The notes under the pieces were generated by a model. That model saw only the letters and a program-made list of their open reading frames with translations, was not told the DNA's origin and did no database searches. 60,709 nucleotides of DNA from contig JABHUE010000050.1 of NCBI GenBank assembly GCA_018672825.1, positions 1 through 60,709 of the forward strand, written 5' to 3'. This stretch comes from Pseudomonadota bacterium (GTDB lineage: Bacteria > Pseudomonadota > Gammaproteobacteria > Arenicellales > UBA868). The position numbers and the translations under genes were made by a program. Below, piece by piece: positions 37,148-45,177 of the stretch (the first letter of the stretch is position 1; every line of letters begins with the position of its first letter).

Positions 37148-39378
37148 TAGGATTTGCTAGATTCACTTTCAGGGCTTGAGGCTAATGCGGCTGCACCCGC
37201 CGCGGCGATTTCGGAACTAACAGCTTCTACAACCACTCTTTTTGGTGCAAACTTGATACCCGCCTCTGAAAACGCAGACTGTATTTCAGCGTACGCGATT
37301 CGACGGATCGCCCACTGTTTCCCTGGCTTTGTTGAAAACTTGCACCGCACGACAAAGGCAGAATCATCCATTCTATTAACGCCCTGAGATTTTAGTGGCT
37401 CAAGAAATTCAGATCCATGCTCGGGATCGTCCAAGAGCTTTTTGCCGATTTTCTTTATGAGTTTTCGAACTTTTTCAACGTCTTCTTCGAACGGAATTCT
37501 AAGCTCGAATTTCATGATCACCCAGTCGCGGCTAAAGTTCGTCAAAGTGCTGATTTGACTGTACGGAACCGTATGAATGGGTCCGTTGTGATGACGTAAC
37601 TGCATCGAGCGCACGGAGATACTTTCGACAGTTCCCGTGTTGCCACTGACATCAATATATTCGCCTTTTCGGAATGCATCATCGACAAGAAAGAAAACGC
37701 CTGAAATGATATCAGCCACGAGATTCTGAGCGCCAAAGCCAATTGCCAGACCTAAAACACTGGCAGCGGCTATTAACGGCCCGATATCAACTCCAAGACT
37801 CGAGAGCGAGATCATCGTTGCCACAGTGATGATTGTGACCAGTAGAAAACCGCGCAGCAGGGGCAGTACTGTTTCAATTCGAGTGAGCCCTTGCCCGCCG
37901 TGATCACCGCCCGCCGATGAGTCTGCACCATCTTGGTTATTCTGCTGGGATGTGATCCAACGTTTTGCAAGATTCCATATGAGATTAGCAATAATAATTG
38001 TCACGATCACTTGGGTCACGGCACCACTCACTCGCTCACCAAGGCTTGATCGGGTCATCTCGACAACGTCGATTCCCCATATTCGACCTAGGAGCATAGC
38101 AGCAGTAAAGAGCAAGATCAGGCGCGCGAGTTGCACAATTCCACCGCGGGCACCCACTCGAGGGATGGATTCGGCATCTTCTGTGCTGGTATTGAGCCCC
38201 CACTGCCGTATTAATGGACCGATCAAGCCCACTGATAAAGGTGTACCGACTAACAGCAGAAGGAGCGTTTTAAGAACGGAATTAAAAACGTTATCTATAT
38301 TCAAAGCGAGTGCGCTGAAAATACCGATGGCAGTAAGCGCGACAATAAGGGCTGTTCCAATAGCTGGCCAGATAGCACTCAGCAGCTTTCTGGCTAGCCC
38401 GGGTGGGTTTCCTGATAAGAATAATTTGGCGATGGGCGAACGAATTCTCCACATCACAAATATAATCAACCCCATTATTGAGAGGCCACCAAAGCTATTT
38501 GTGAGCTGGATAATTGACGAGACGTCAATTATCGAAGAGATGCCGCTAAGGTACCCAGAGAAAAAGTAAAGCGCTATTGCGTAGATAATAACGACGTTTA
38601 AATGCCGGCTTATTATCTTTGAATCTGTATCATCAAGTGAAGTTAATCGGGCATCTGATCTATTCGGTGAAAAGATGCAGTCGGCGGTTTTTATCAGGGC
38701 CCACGCGCTGAAAATACCCGCGATAATGCTCAGCATCAGTATGCGATTTGGCTCGTAACCTTCGTATACGACGATAAAAGCGAGATAGGCCGTCACGGCA
38801 AAAATAAAAGGATGCATCAGGTCATACAAGAGAATCAGGAAACGTCTCGCTAGTTTCTGGGGAAAGTTTTCGGTTCTGGCTTTTGTGAGAGATACGTAAA
38901 TGACCCGCGTCATTTTTTTGCAGAGGCGCTGACCTATCCATCCAATTAAAATAAATAAAGCGATTGCGAGAAAAACAATCGCTAGAAATCCTTTTTCTCT
39001 ACCGGGCGGAGTCATTGCTTGACCAAGAATGGAGGGTAACGTGAGCAGCTTGGGAAGATCATGAACTCGATTTTCGAAATTTGAACGAAAATGATCGGTG
39101 AGCTGGCTCAGTTCAGTAGCTAGAGGGCTGTGGTTTTTTTTGTTTTTGGTTTCGGTTTGAATTAGATTCCAGACGATATCCCGCACCTCTTTATCGCTCA
39201 GTCTCGCTAGTAGCTTCTCTCGATCCTCCGCGCTTACTGAGTCATCTAGGACTGTCGCTTCAATAGGGGTTTGGCTCTGAGCGGCTACGGGTTGAGTGCC
39301 GAATAAACTACTGACGATCAGGAAAGGGAGTATCCGCATTAATGACAAAAGATATTTCGAGAGCGGTAAATATGGCAT
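37147..39378 (-). CDS. Large MscS-family mechanosensitive ion channel
   Basis: Inner-membrane channel of the long MscS type (743 residues), with a signal-like start, a periplasmic helical stretch to about residue 110 and many membrane segments before the pore. The conserved pore and beta domain lies at about 530-620: GVDIGPLIAAASVLGLAIGFGAQNLV, ISGVFFLVDDAFRKGEYIDV and GTVESISVRSMQLRHHNGPIH. The C-terminal alpha/beta region follows, with an alanine/serine-rich end. Long members in E. coli (MscK, MscM, YbiO) respond to osmotic downshock. The stop overlaps the next gene start (TAATG). Confidence 0.9.
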   Translation of the reverse strand: MPYLPLSKYLLSLMRILPFLIVSSLFGTQPVAAQSQTPIEATVLDDSVSAEDREKLLARLSDKEVRDIVWNLIQTETKNKKNHSPLATELSQLTDHFRSNFENRVHDLPKLLTLPSILGQAMTPPGREKGFLAIVFLAIALFILIGWIGQRLCKKMTRVIYVSLTKARTENFPQKLARRFLILLYDLMHPFIFAVTAYLAFIVVYEGYEPNRILMLSIIAGIFSAWALIKTADCIFSPNRSDARLTSLDDTDSKIISRHLNVVIIYAIALYFFSGYLSGISSIIDVSSIIQLTNSFGGLSIMGLIIFVMWRIRSPIAKLFLSGNPPGLARKLLSAIWPAIGTALIVALTAIGIFSALALNIDNVFNSVLKTLLLLLVGTPLSVGLIGPLIRQWGLNTSTEDAESIPRVGARGGIVQLARLILLFTAAMLLGRIWGIDVVEMTRSSLGERVSGAVTQVIVTIIIANLIWNLAKRWITSQQNNQDGADSSAGGDHGGQGLTRIETVLPLLRGFLLVTIITVATMISLSSLGVDIGPLIAAASVLGLAIGFGAQNLVADIISGVFFLVDDAFRKGEYIDVSGNTGTVESISVRSMQLRHHNGPIHTVPYSQISTLTNFSRDWVIMKFELRIPFEEDVEKVRKLIKKIGKKLLDDPEHGSEFLEPLKSQGVNRMDDSAFVVRCKFSTKPGKQWAIRRIAYAEIQSAFSEAGIKFAPKRVVVEAVSSEIAAAGAAALASSPESESSKS

Positions 39379-39648
39379 TAGTTTGTCCTCATCATCTGTG
39401 CTGACTTGTACATCGGTCTTCTACTTGAGCAGTATGCGATTTCTGCGCGGGATCCAAATTACGGCCTAATCATACACGGGGTTTAATTTCAGACTTTTTT
39501 CTAGAGGATTATTTTAACAAATAAGAGATCCCTAAAACGAACAAAAGTCTGGCAATTCGATAGTCCTTGTTGTTTAATTGCATCACAAGTACAGGGGAAT
39601 CGAATTAAAGATGATTTCGGCGTTCACAAGAAAAAGGATATTCAGAAG
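39379..39648. other. Divergent intergenic region between mscS homologue and DUF2092-like gene
   Basis: About 270 bases with both promoters expected. It is AT-rich from 39480 to 39640. I see no clear -35/-10 pair, small RNA or operator that I would defend. Confidence 0.4.
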
Positions 39649-40374
39649 ATGAAATTCTTGAAGATTTTTGCAGTTTTGGGGTTAATTAATGGAGACGTTC
39701 TGGCGGAAAGTGATATTGATCCGGAAGCGCTCGCTAAGCGCTCTCTCAGTCAGCTTGCCAACGCTGAGGTGATATCGGTCGATGGCGCCGTATCTGAGGA
39801 GGCGGTATTGAGTCAAGGGCTCAAAATACGATCGCATCGAGAGGGATCGATCCTTCTGAGTCGGTCAAGAGGATTCATGTTCTCCAGATCTGGCGCGCTG
39901 GTTAACCAAGTCGTTTCCTATGATGGCTCAACGGTGTATGGGGTGGGCCATACGTCGAAAATTTTTGTCTCCGTTCCCGTTTCAGGAACCAACGACGAAG
40001 TAATGGATATTTTGACTTCGCAGGCTGGTGCTTACCTTCCGGGTCGGGACCTGTTTTATGCAGATGTCGCTGAGGAGTTATTGGCTGAGGTTTCAGAGTC
40101 GCATTATTTGGGATTAGCTCCGATAAACGGTGCCGCCTGTCACTATGTTGTGATGAGAGGCCCGGATGTGGACTGGCATTTGTGGATGAATGAGCATGAT
40201 CTGCTGCCATGCAAGTACATGATTACATCAAAGTGGATGGCCGGCGCGCCTGAGTTTGAGATCACATTCTCAAACTGGGATTTAAACCCTGCGATCAGCG
40301 ATAGCAGCTTTACGCTGAGTGCGCCCGAGGGATATGCGCGCGCTAAATTCGTAGATATGCAGCCTGAATACTAA
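39649..40374 (+). CDS. DUF2092-like predicted periplasmic protein
   Basis: A 241-residue exported protein (signal FLKIFAVLGLINGDVLA). The pattern, with a conserved region MFSRSGALVNQVVSYDGSTVYGV, a central YFADVAEELL-like helix (FYADVAEELLAEV), then GLAPINGAACHYVVMRGPDVDWHLWM and a terminal F-x-x-S-W-N-type segment FSNWDLNPAISDSSFTL, matches the DUF2092 family, which has a LolA/RseB-like fold able to bind hydrophobic ligands. That fold relation is general knowledge. It heads a run with two arginine-rich peptides and an outer-membrane barrel, spaced 42, 23 and 83 bases apart, suggesting one operon. Confidence 0.75.
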   Translation: MKFLKIFAVLGLINGDVLAESDIDPEALAKRSLSQLANAEVISVDGAVSEEAVLSQGLKIRSHREGSILLSRSRGFMFSRSGALVNQVVSYDGSTVYGVGHTSKIFVSVPVSGTNDEVMDILTSQAGAYLPGRDLFYADVAEELLAEVSESHYLGLAPINGAACHYVVMRGPDVDWHLWMNEHDLLPCKYMITSKWMAGAPEFEITFSNWDLNPAISDSSFTLSAPEGYARAKFVDMQPEY

Positions 40375-40390
40375 TTTAGAGGCTTATGAT

Positions 40391-40406
40391 TTGGCTGCCA
40401 AGCCAA
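40391..40406 (+). promoter_or_regulatory. Hairpin overlapping the ribosome-binding site of the first small peptide
   Basis: TTGGCT (40391-40396) and AGCCAA (40401-40406) form a 6-bp stem with a 4-base loop. Its 3' arm runs into the AAGGA ribosome-binding site (40405-40409), eight bases before the ATG at 40417. Folding could limit translation of the peptide relative to the upstream gene. Confidence 0.4.
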
Positions 40407-40416
40407 GGAAAAAACG

Positions 40417-40620
40417 ATGAAATTATTTAAATACTTCGGGGCAGCGCTTCTCGGCATCGCGCTATTGATGACACAATCGGTTAACTTTTCAACGGACAAT
40501 AATCTTGTCTGGGTGAGTTTAAATTTTAATGGCGCTGAGGCAAGCGAGGATCGGAGGGTTGCACGTCGCACATCCCGAAGAACAGCGAGTCGCCAGTCTT
40601 GTGGCTCGTCGTGGTGCTAA
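40417..40620 (+). CDS. Small exported arginine-rich peptide, copy 1
   Basis: A 67-residue protein beginning MKLFKYFGAALLGIALLM, a basic start and hydrophobic segment. An Ala-Glu-Ala-Ser site at 40-43 is a possible signal peptidase site, leaving a short mature peptide with RRVARRTSRRT at 46-56 and a C-terminal pair of cysteines (Cys62, Cys67). It is paralogous to the next gene. AAGGA ribosome-binding site is present. Functions of such peptides are unknown to me. The gap between the hydrophobic segment and the candidate cleavage site is long, so the N-terminus could instead stay membrane-anchored. Confidence 0.75.
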   Translation: MKLFKYFGAALLGIALLMTQSVNFSTDNNLVWVSLNFNGAEASEDRRVARRTSRRTASRQSCGSSWC

Positions 40621-40643
40621 TTTTTAAGAAATGGATATTGGAT

Positions 40644-40844
40644 ATGATTATGCTCTTTAAGATCTTCAAACCGCTCGGTAAGGTGTCAGCGGTTGCTGCG
40701 TTGATATTGTTAGGTTCTGTACAGGTCACGTTTAATAGTCAAGAGTCGCAGGGGTGGGTTGCCACTTCTTACAGTGAAGCGGCGGCCGACAGCAACCGCC
40801 GGGTGGCAAGACGTACGTCTCGTAGAACCTCGAATCGGAATTGA
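40644..40844 (+). CDS. Small exported arginine-rich peptide, copy 2
   Basis: A 66-residue protein (ATG at 40644 or 40650; the longer in-frame opening to 40599 overlaps copy 1). It begins with an LFKIFK-type basic start and hydrophobic segment VAALILLGSVQV, then a spacer ending EAAAD, a possible cleavage site, and RRVARRTSRRT at residues 52-62. That 11-residue motif is identical to copy 1 although 9 of the 11 codons differ, so protein sequence is under constraint. It lacks the two cysteines of copy 1. No function known to me. Confidence 0.75.
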   Translation: MIMLFKIFKPLGKVSAVAALILLGSVQVTFNSQESQGWVATSYSEAAADSNRRVARRTSRRTSNRN

Positions 40845-40856
40845 CTCACACAAGGC

Positions 40857-40876
40857 ACGGCCATTTTTGGGGCCGT
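40857..40876 (+). terminator. Hairpin between the peptide genes and the outer-membrane barrel gene
   Basis: ACGGCC (40857-40862) and GGCCGT (40871-40876) form a 6-bp GC-rich stem with an 8-base loop, followed by TAAAATAAT. The T content after the stem is low, so it may attenuate or stabilise rather than fully terminate. Confidence 0.45.
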
Positions 40877-40927
40877 TAAAATAATGGTGGGAAAAAATTT
40901 ATGACTTGGAATCGTAAGGAGTTGTCT

Positions 40928-41737
40928 GTGAAGAAGATTATTTTAAAGATTGTTTTTGCGGTAGCAACTGCGTCAATTGTGCCGATGTCAGCGGCAGTTA
41001 ATGCCCAAGAGCCGAGCGCTGAAGATTTAGCGAAGGCGGCACAAAACCCAATCGCCTCGATGATCAGTTTGCCGTTTCAGAACAATACCAACTCGAATTT
41101 TGGACCTGAAGAGAAGACCCAGAATATTCTTAACATTCAGCCGGTATGGCCTTTTTCTGTTGGGGAGAACTGGAATCTTATTACCCGAACAATTATTCCG
41201 GTGATGTCCCAGCCTGCACTGACACCAAATGGAGAGCGCACCAGTGGCCTTGGCGATATCAGCTTTTCAGGCTTCCTATCGCCTAAGGTAGCGGGAAAGT
41301 GGATTTGGGGTGCGGGCGGTGTCGCACTGTTGCCGACGGGTGATACTGAATTGACCGCGGACAAATGGGGTTTAGGGCCAAGTGTTGTTGCGTTAACGTT
41401 TGATGGCGCGTGGGTTTATGGTGGATTAATTAACAATATCTGGTCAGTCTCGGGATCGGGGAATAATGACCTCAACTTATTTACGTTGCAGCCCTTTATT
41501 AACTACAACCTGCCCGGGGCGCGGTATTTCACATTCGCGCCCATTATCACTGCCAATTGGGAAGCCGACAGTGGTGAGCAATGGACCGTGCCGTTAGGCT
41601 TAGGTTACGGCAAGATATTTAAACTGGGCAAGTTGCCGGTGAACGGCCAGATGAGCCTCTATCACAATGTTGAGCGACCGACCAATCAGGCGGACTGGCA
41701 ATTACGGCTCCAGTTGCAGTTCATGTTTCCTCGGTGA
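40928..41737 (+). CDS. Outer-membrane beta-barrel protein of the 'neuromedin U'/transporter family
   Basis: A 270-residue exported protein. The GTG at 40928 is chosen because AAGGAG stands six bases upstream and the product then begins with a textbook signal peptide (MKKIILKIVFAVATASIVP, cleavage near VNAQ); the in-frame ATG at 40901 would add nine odd residues. The segment AQNPIASMISLPFQNNTN and ILNIQPVWPFSVGENWNLITRTIIP is the hallmark of proteins databases often misname neuromedin U, which are related to MetA/phenol-pathway outer-membrane channels. The end LRLQLQFMFPR is strand-like. It is the last gene of the DUF2092/peptide run. Confidence 0.82.
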   Translation: MKKIILKIVFAVATASIVPMSAAVNAQEPSAEDLAKAAQNPIASMISLPFQNNTNSNFGPEEKTQNILNIQPVWPFSVGENWNLITRTIIPVMSQPALTPNGERTSGLGDISFSGFLSPKVAGKWIWGAGGVALLPTGDTELTADKWGLGPSVVALTFDGAWVYGGLINNIWSVSGSGNNDLNLFTLQPFINYNLPGARYFTFAPIITANWEADSGEQWTVPLGLGYGKIFKLGKLPVNGQMSLYHNVERPTNQADWQLRLQLQFMFPR

Positions 41738-41742
41738 TTGAA

Positions 41743-42330
41743 TTAATCCGCGATCGTAATGGTCGCGAGCGAGCCGACTGCGGCTCTTATCTCATCAATT
41801 GTTGGTATGCCACGCTCATCCGGCTGGGCGTAGACACCACAGACGAGCGCCGTTACTGGTGATTGTGAATCGTTTGATAGTTTCATGTAGTAATTCAGAT
41901 TTTGAGGACCGCCTTCGGCTCTGGCAAGCCAGGTGCCTGAGCCAATGCTTACTCCGATGCTCACTGAAGTCGCAACATCATATGGTAGTGAGGCTGTTTG
42001 ATCACGCCGACGATATTCTTTAACTACGGTAAAGGCTGTAGGTTGTAAAGTGGCGGTGATTTTCATTTCGGCTTTTGGACGTTTCGTTGCGAAATAGCAG
42101 TAAGGCTCGTAGGTATGCTCGATCCGGCTCATCGCCTGGCCGCGTTGCATATAGACTTTGGAGTTGCCGCTTTCGATAGTCAAAGGTTGGTTGATAGCAA
42201 CCGACGATCCCTCAGGTACTTGCGTGGAGCTTGTGTAAAAAGTAACAGAACTGGTAAGCGCAATAGCGGTTACGGGTGTAATGCAAAGGAGAATGGCGAC
42301 TGTTTTTAAAAAATCTGGTTTGCTTGTCAT
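41743..42330 (-). CDS. Exported protein of unknown function (195 aa)
   Basis: A signal peptide (FLKTVAILLCITPVTAIALT) is followed by a mature part of mostly beta character. Visible segments include SVAINQPLTIESGNSKVYMQ, HTYEPYCYFATKRP and the C-terminal VTALVCGVYAQPDERGIPTI; two cysteines could pair. It faces the barrel gene tail to tail with 5 bases between stops and is divergent from the lipoprotein gene. I do not recognise the family. Confidence 0.65.
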   Translation of the reverse strand: MTSKPDFLKTVAILLCITPVTAIALTSSVTFYTSSTQVPEGSSVAINQPLTIESGNSKVYMQRGQAMSRIEHTYEPYCYFATKRPKAEMKITATLQPTAFTVVKEYRRRDQTASLPYDVATSVSIGVSIGSGTWLARAEGGPQNLNYYMKLSNDSQSPVTALVCGVYAQPDERGIPTIDEIRAAVGSLATITIAD

Positions 42331-42377
42331 GACTTTGCCTCATTTGTACAAAAAAAGTATGACGCGATTGTAATTTA

Positions 42378-42629
42378 TTGATCGTGAAGATCATCACAAA
42401 TACAAAATTTCGAGAATTAATAACCTTTTTTTTAGTAGGATTGGCACTTATCCTTGCAGGGTGTGGCTCGGGTAGTTCTGAGTCCGGTCTAGACGATAAA
42501 AGTTGCTCAAATCGAAAAATCTTTGACGGCGATCTGTATACTTTTACGAAAGGAGAGGTGGAACTCTTCAGGCCGGCAGGGCCGGCGGACTTCGATCAGT
42601 TTTGCGAAATTAACGAACTACCGCAATGA
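42378..42629 (+). CDS. Small putative lipoprotein
   Basis: An 83-residue protein with signal FFLVGLALILAGC, lipobox LAGC and a serine/glycine linker after the cysteine, typical of outer-membrane lipoproteins. The remainder holds two more cysteines. Start may be TTG at 42378 or GTG at 42384; neither has a good ribosome-binding site. It precedes the D15-like barrel by about 40 bases and could be its partner. Function unknown. Confidence 0.55.
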   Translation: MIVKIITNTKFRELITFFLVGLALILAGCGSGSSESGLDDKSCSNRKIFDGDLYTFTKGEVELFRPAGPADFDQFCEINELPQ

Positions 42630-42668
42630 CTGTTTATTTAATCAGAAAAAATCGACTCATCATTGAAA

Positions 42669-43745
42669 ATGAATAGCCGTTTACCAGTATGGACACTGCT
42701 GTGGATTTGTGGGGGTCTCCTGATGATGTCGGGGAGTGCGTTTAGCGGCGAGTCAGGCGAGCCAGAGCCTGCGGCAAAGGAAAAGCCATTTTTTGTGGTA
42801 CCCCTGTTAACGAGTAATCCAAAAATGAGTACGTCTTTGGGTGGTGTGGCTGGATATTTGCATCAATTTGATTCCGAATCGACACCCTCAATGTTCTCCT
42901 TATCGGGCACTTATAGTGACAGCGACTCGGCACTCGCTGCTGTATTTGCCCAAATGTTTTTTGATCGTGGACGACAACGATTAAATGCTGCACTCGTTAA
43001 TGGACGAGTCAACAACGATTATGATGATTTTCTAGGATCAGGATTGCCCGCGCAGACAACCGATAAGGTGCACACGGTGGGTGGTCGATATAGCTATCGG
43101 GTGGGACCTCACTGGTTCCTTGGCATTCAGGCGATGGCCTCAAACTACGTGATTGAGGCGGAGGGCGCAGTGGAGCAAGCGCTGGAGACGATTGGGTTAA
43201 CTGGCGTCGATTCAGTGGGCCTCGGTTTGGCCGCCGAATTGGATTCGAGAGATCACAAACGCAACCCGAAGTCGGGCAAGCACCTGATCTTTGGTAATTA
43301 TGCCTATCGCGAAGATTTTGGTGGATCTGATGATTACGACGTCTACCGTGCAAACTTCGCCTCTTATCATTCCCTAGCCGAGCGATATGTTTTGGCGTGG
43401 CAATTGTCGGGGCGTTGGACTGAGCAAGCGCCGATTAGTGGTTATTCTTCAATCGCGTTACGGGGTTATGTTCGCGGAATGCAGCTTGCGCCGAACTCGA
43501 CGCATTTCGCAATTGATAACCGGATTAGATTAAAAGGAAGATTTGGTTTAACGATTTATGGTGGCGTTGCCTGTCTGTATGACGAGATGGACGATTGCTC
43601 GGATTCTAATAATGTCTACCCGTCGTTTGGCGGCGGTGCGAGTTTTATGGTGAGAGAGCAGGCGGGAGTTGTTCTGAGAGCCGAGTACATTGTAGGCAAA
43701 GAGGGTAGTGACGGGTTTTATGTGACCTTGAATAATCCGTTCTAA
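42669..43745 (+). CDS. BamA/D15-like outer-membrane surface antigen
   Basis: A 358-residue outer-membrane barrel with signal peptide and the C-terminal aromatic residue NNPF that the BAM machinery recognises. Segments such as LGLAAELDSRDHKRNPKSGKH (D-x-R-N-P motif) and ISGYSSIALRGYVRG are typical of the Omp85/D15 C-terminal barrel domain; no POTRA domain precedes it, so it is a short, barrel-only member. ATG at 42669 is used; a TTG two codons earlier is possible. Substrate or partner unknown. Confidence 0.8.
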   Translation: MNSRLPVWTLLWICGGLLMMSGSAFSGESGEPEPAAKEKPFFVVPLLTSNPKMSTSLGGVAGYLHQFDSESTPSMFSLSGTYSDSDSALAAVFAQMFFDRGRQRLNAALVNGRVNNDYDDFLGSGLPAQTTDKVHTVGGRYSYRVGPHWFLGIQAMASNYVIEAEGAVEQALETIGLTGVDSVGLGLAAELDSRDHKRNPKSGKHLIFGNYAYREDFGGSDDYDVYRANFASYHSLAERYVLAWQLSGRWTEQAPISGYSSIALRGYVRGMQLAPNSTHFAIDNRIRLKGRFGLTIYGGVACLYDEMDDCSDSNNVYPSFGGGASFMVREQAGVVLRAEYIVGKEGSDGFYVTLNNPF

Positions 43746-43790
43746 GTTATCTGCGCACTTAAAACGGACACGATGGTGCGAGAGGGTTTT

Positions 43791-45170
43791 TTACTCATTG
43801 CAGAAGGTGGTGAAACCAGGGATGGGGTCAAAATTATTTTCCTCGAGTGCATCCATGATAATTTTAATGCGTTTTGTAGCGCTTTTTTCTAAAGAGGCTC
43901 TCAAGGTGACGCCCGGATTTGCGGGCATTCCCACAATATAGGCCATCGATAGAGGGGGCGGAATCTCTCGAAACCACTGTGGATGCTGTGGTCGGTAGCG
44001 AGCAGCAAACGCACCCAATTCTTCTGCGTAGAGCCGTAAGGCCGCTTCACTGCCGCGGGTTACTTTATCGCCGAGTCCTTGCTCCCAGTAATGGGACATT
44101 GCATGGGATATCGCGTTGCATCGCAACGTGTCAAGATTGATTGTGTAATTCCCGTCGCTGTCGGGACCGCTTAGCTTTGACCTTTTAGCATTAGTACAGT
44201 TTGCATGCGATGCTCGATCCGATAGCCAGTGCATATAAATACCTAATCTTGCAATGAGTTCGGGCACGGGCGCGCCGCTATCCAGTTTTGAGAAAGGACT
44301 TTTTGCGATGTACCGGGCTAGGTTATCTCCTTCAGCTAAAAGGACATTCTTAGGTGTGAGTGGCGGCGATCCTTCGGGACAAGTGTTGCTGCACCAACAT
44401 TCAGGTTCGCAGTCATAATTTAGTATTTGTGGACCCAATTTGGTTACGCCGCCGGAAAGCGGGATGGGCCCACTGACGATTTTTGATACATCCGAAATAA
44501 GTTCTCCACGCGTTGCACATGAATCCCCTCCAAAAGGGTTATCTTTTGATTCGCCATTAGTTAATCCACCATGGCAAAGTGTATCGGAGTCGCCAAATGC
44601 CCAATTTCTTGAGCGTGATAGCGTGCCTTCGGCGATCGCATTCCACTGGGGATAAAGCGCATCGGTGGTGTCACTTTCATTTCCATAGGGAACGCCAAGG
44701 TGGCGGATTGAGCCGCCGGACACGGTGCTGGTTCGCAGAAGTCCGCGCAAGGGTGGAGTCCAATAACGAAACGGAAGGTCTATCCCGCAACTGTCAATTG
44801 CGCGATACTGGTTGAAGTCAATCGCCTGAGAAAACGCTGCAATGAAGTAGGCGATATCTCCGCGAAAGCCAACCGCCTGGGCGGTGAAGTAGACTGCTTC
44901 AAAATGAATGATGCCGCGACAAATTGACGTATCTCCAAAGGTGTCACTCGAGCGCTTCAGGACTTTAAAGACGCATCTGGGATAGTACTTCCCGTAACCG
45001 CATTCTGGAATCGACTGTATCGCCGCGTCGTAGTAGAAATTTTCTATTTGCCCCCCCTCGCCGAGGCAAATATCTTCAACAAACGCGTGGCTTGTTGAAA
45101 TAGATATAGACATGGCGAGGACAGCGCTCGCAACAAGTGAGCTGATTTTGGCAATCACCTTGAGATTCAT
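43791..45170 (-). CDS. Secreted protein with zinc-phospholipase/P1-nuclease-like histidine motif
   Basis: A 459-residue exported protein; start ATG 45170 follows the preceding stop by seven bases and gives a clean signal peptide (VIAKISSLVASAVLAMSISI), whereas ATG 45218 would overlap the upstream gene by 41 bases. The segment YMHWLSDRASHANC has an HxxxDxxxH arrangement followed by AISHAMSHYWEQG, and resembles the metal-binding helix of zinc-dependent phospholipase C/S1-P1 nuclease folds. It has many cysteines in its first 320 residues. The enzymatic assignment is tentative. It is co-transcribed with the small exported gene just upstream. Confidence 0.6.
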   Translation of the reverse strand: MNLKVIAKISSLVASAVLAMSISISTSHAFVEDICLGEGGQIENFYYDAAIQSIPECGYGKYYPRCVFKVLKRSSDTFGDTSICRGIIHFEAVYFTAQAVGFRGDIAYFIAAFSQAIDFNQYRAIDSCGIDLPFRYWTPPLRGLLRTSTVSGGSIRHLGVPYGNESDTTDALYPQWNAIAEGTLSRSRNWAFGDSDTLCHGGLTNGESKDNPFGGDSCATRGELISDVSKIVSGPIPLSGGVTKLGPQILNYDCEPECWCSNTCPEGSPPLTPKNVLLAEGDNLARYIAKSPFSKLDSGAPVPELIARLGIYMHWLSDRASHANCTNAKRSKLSGPDSDGNYTINLDTLRCNAISHAMSHYWEQGLGDKVTRGSEAALRLYAEELGAFAARYRPQHPQWFREIPPPLSMAYIVGMPANPGVTLRASLEKSATKRIKIIMDALEENNFDPIPGFTTFCNE

Positions 45171-45177
45171 CCCAACC

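Noticed and set aside
37952-38569. 205-residue plus-strand frame inside the mscS homologue
   Set aside because: Mirror of the membrane segments of the real gene.
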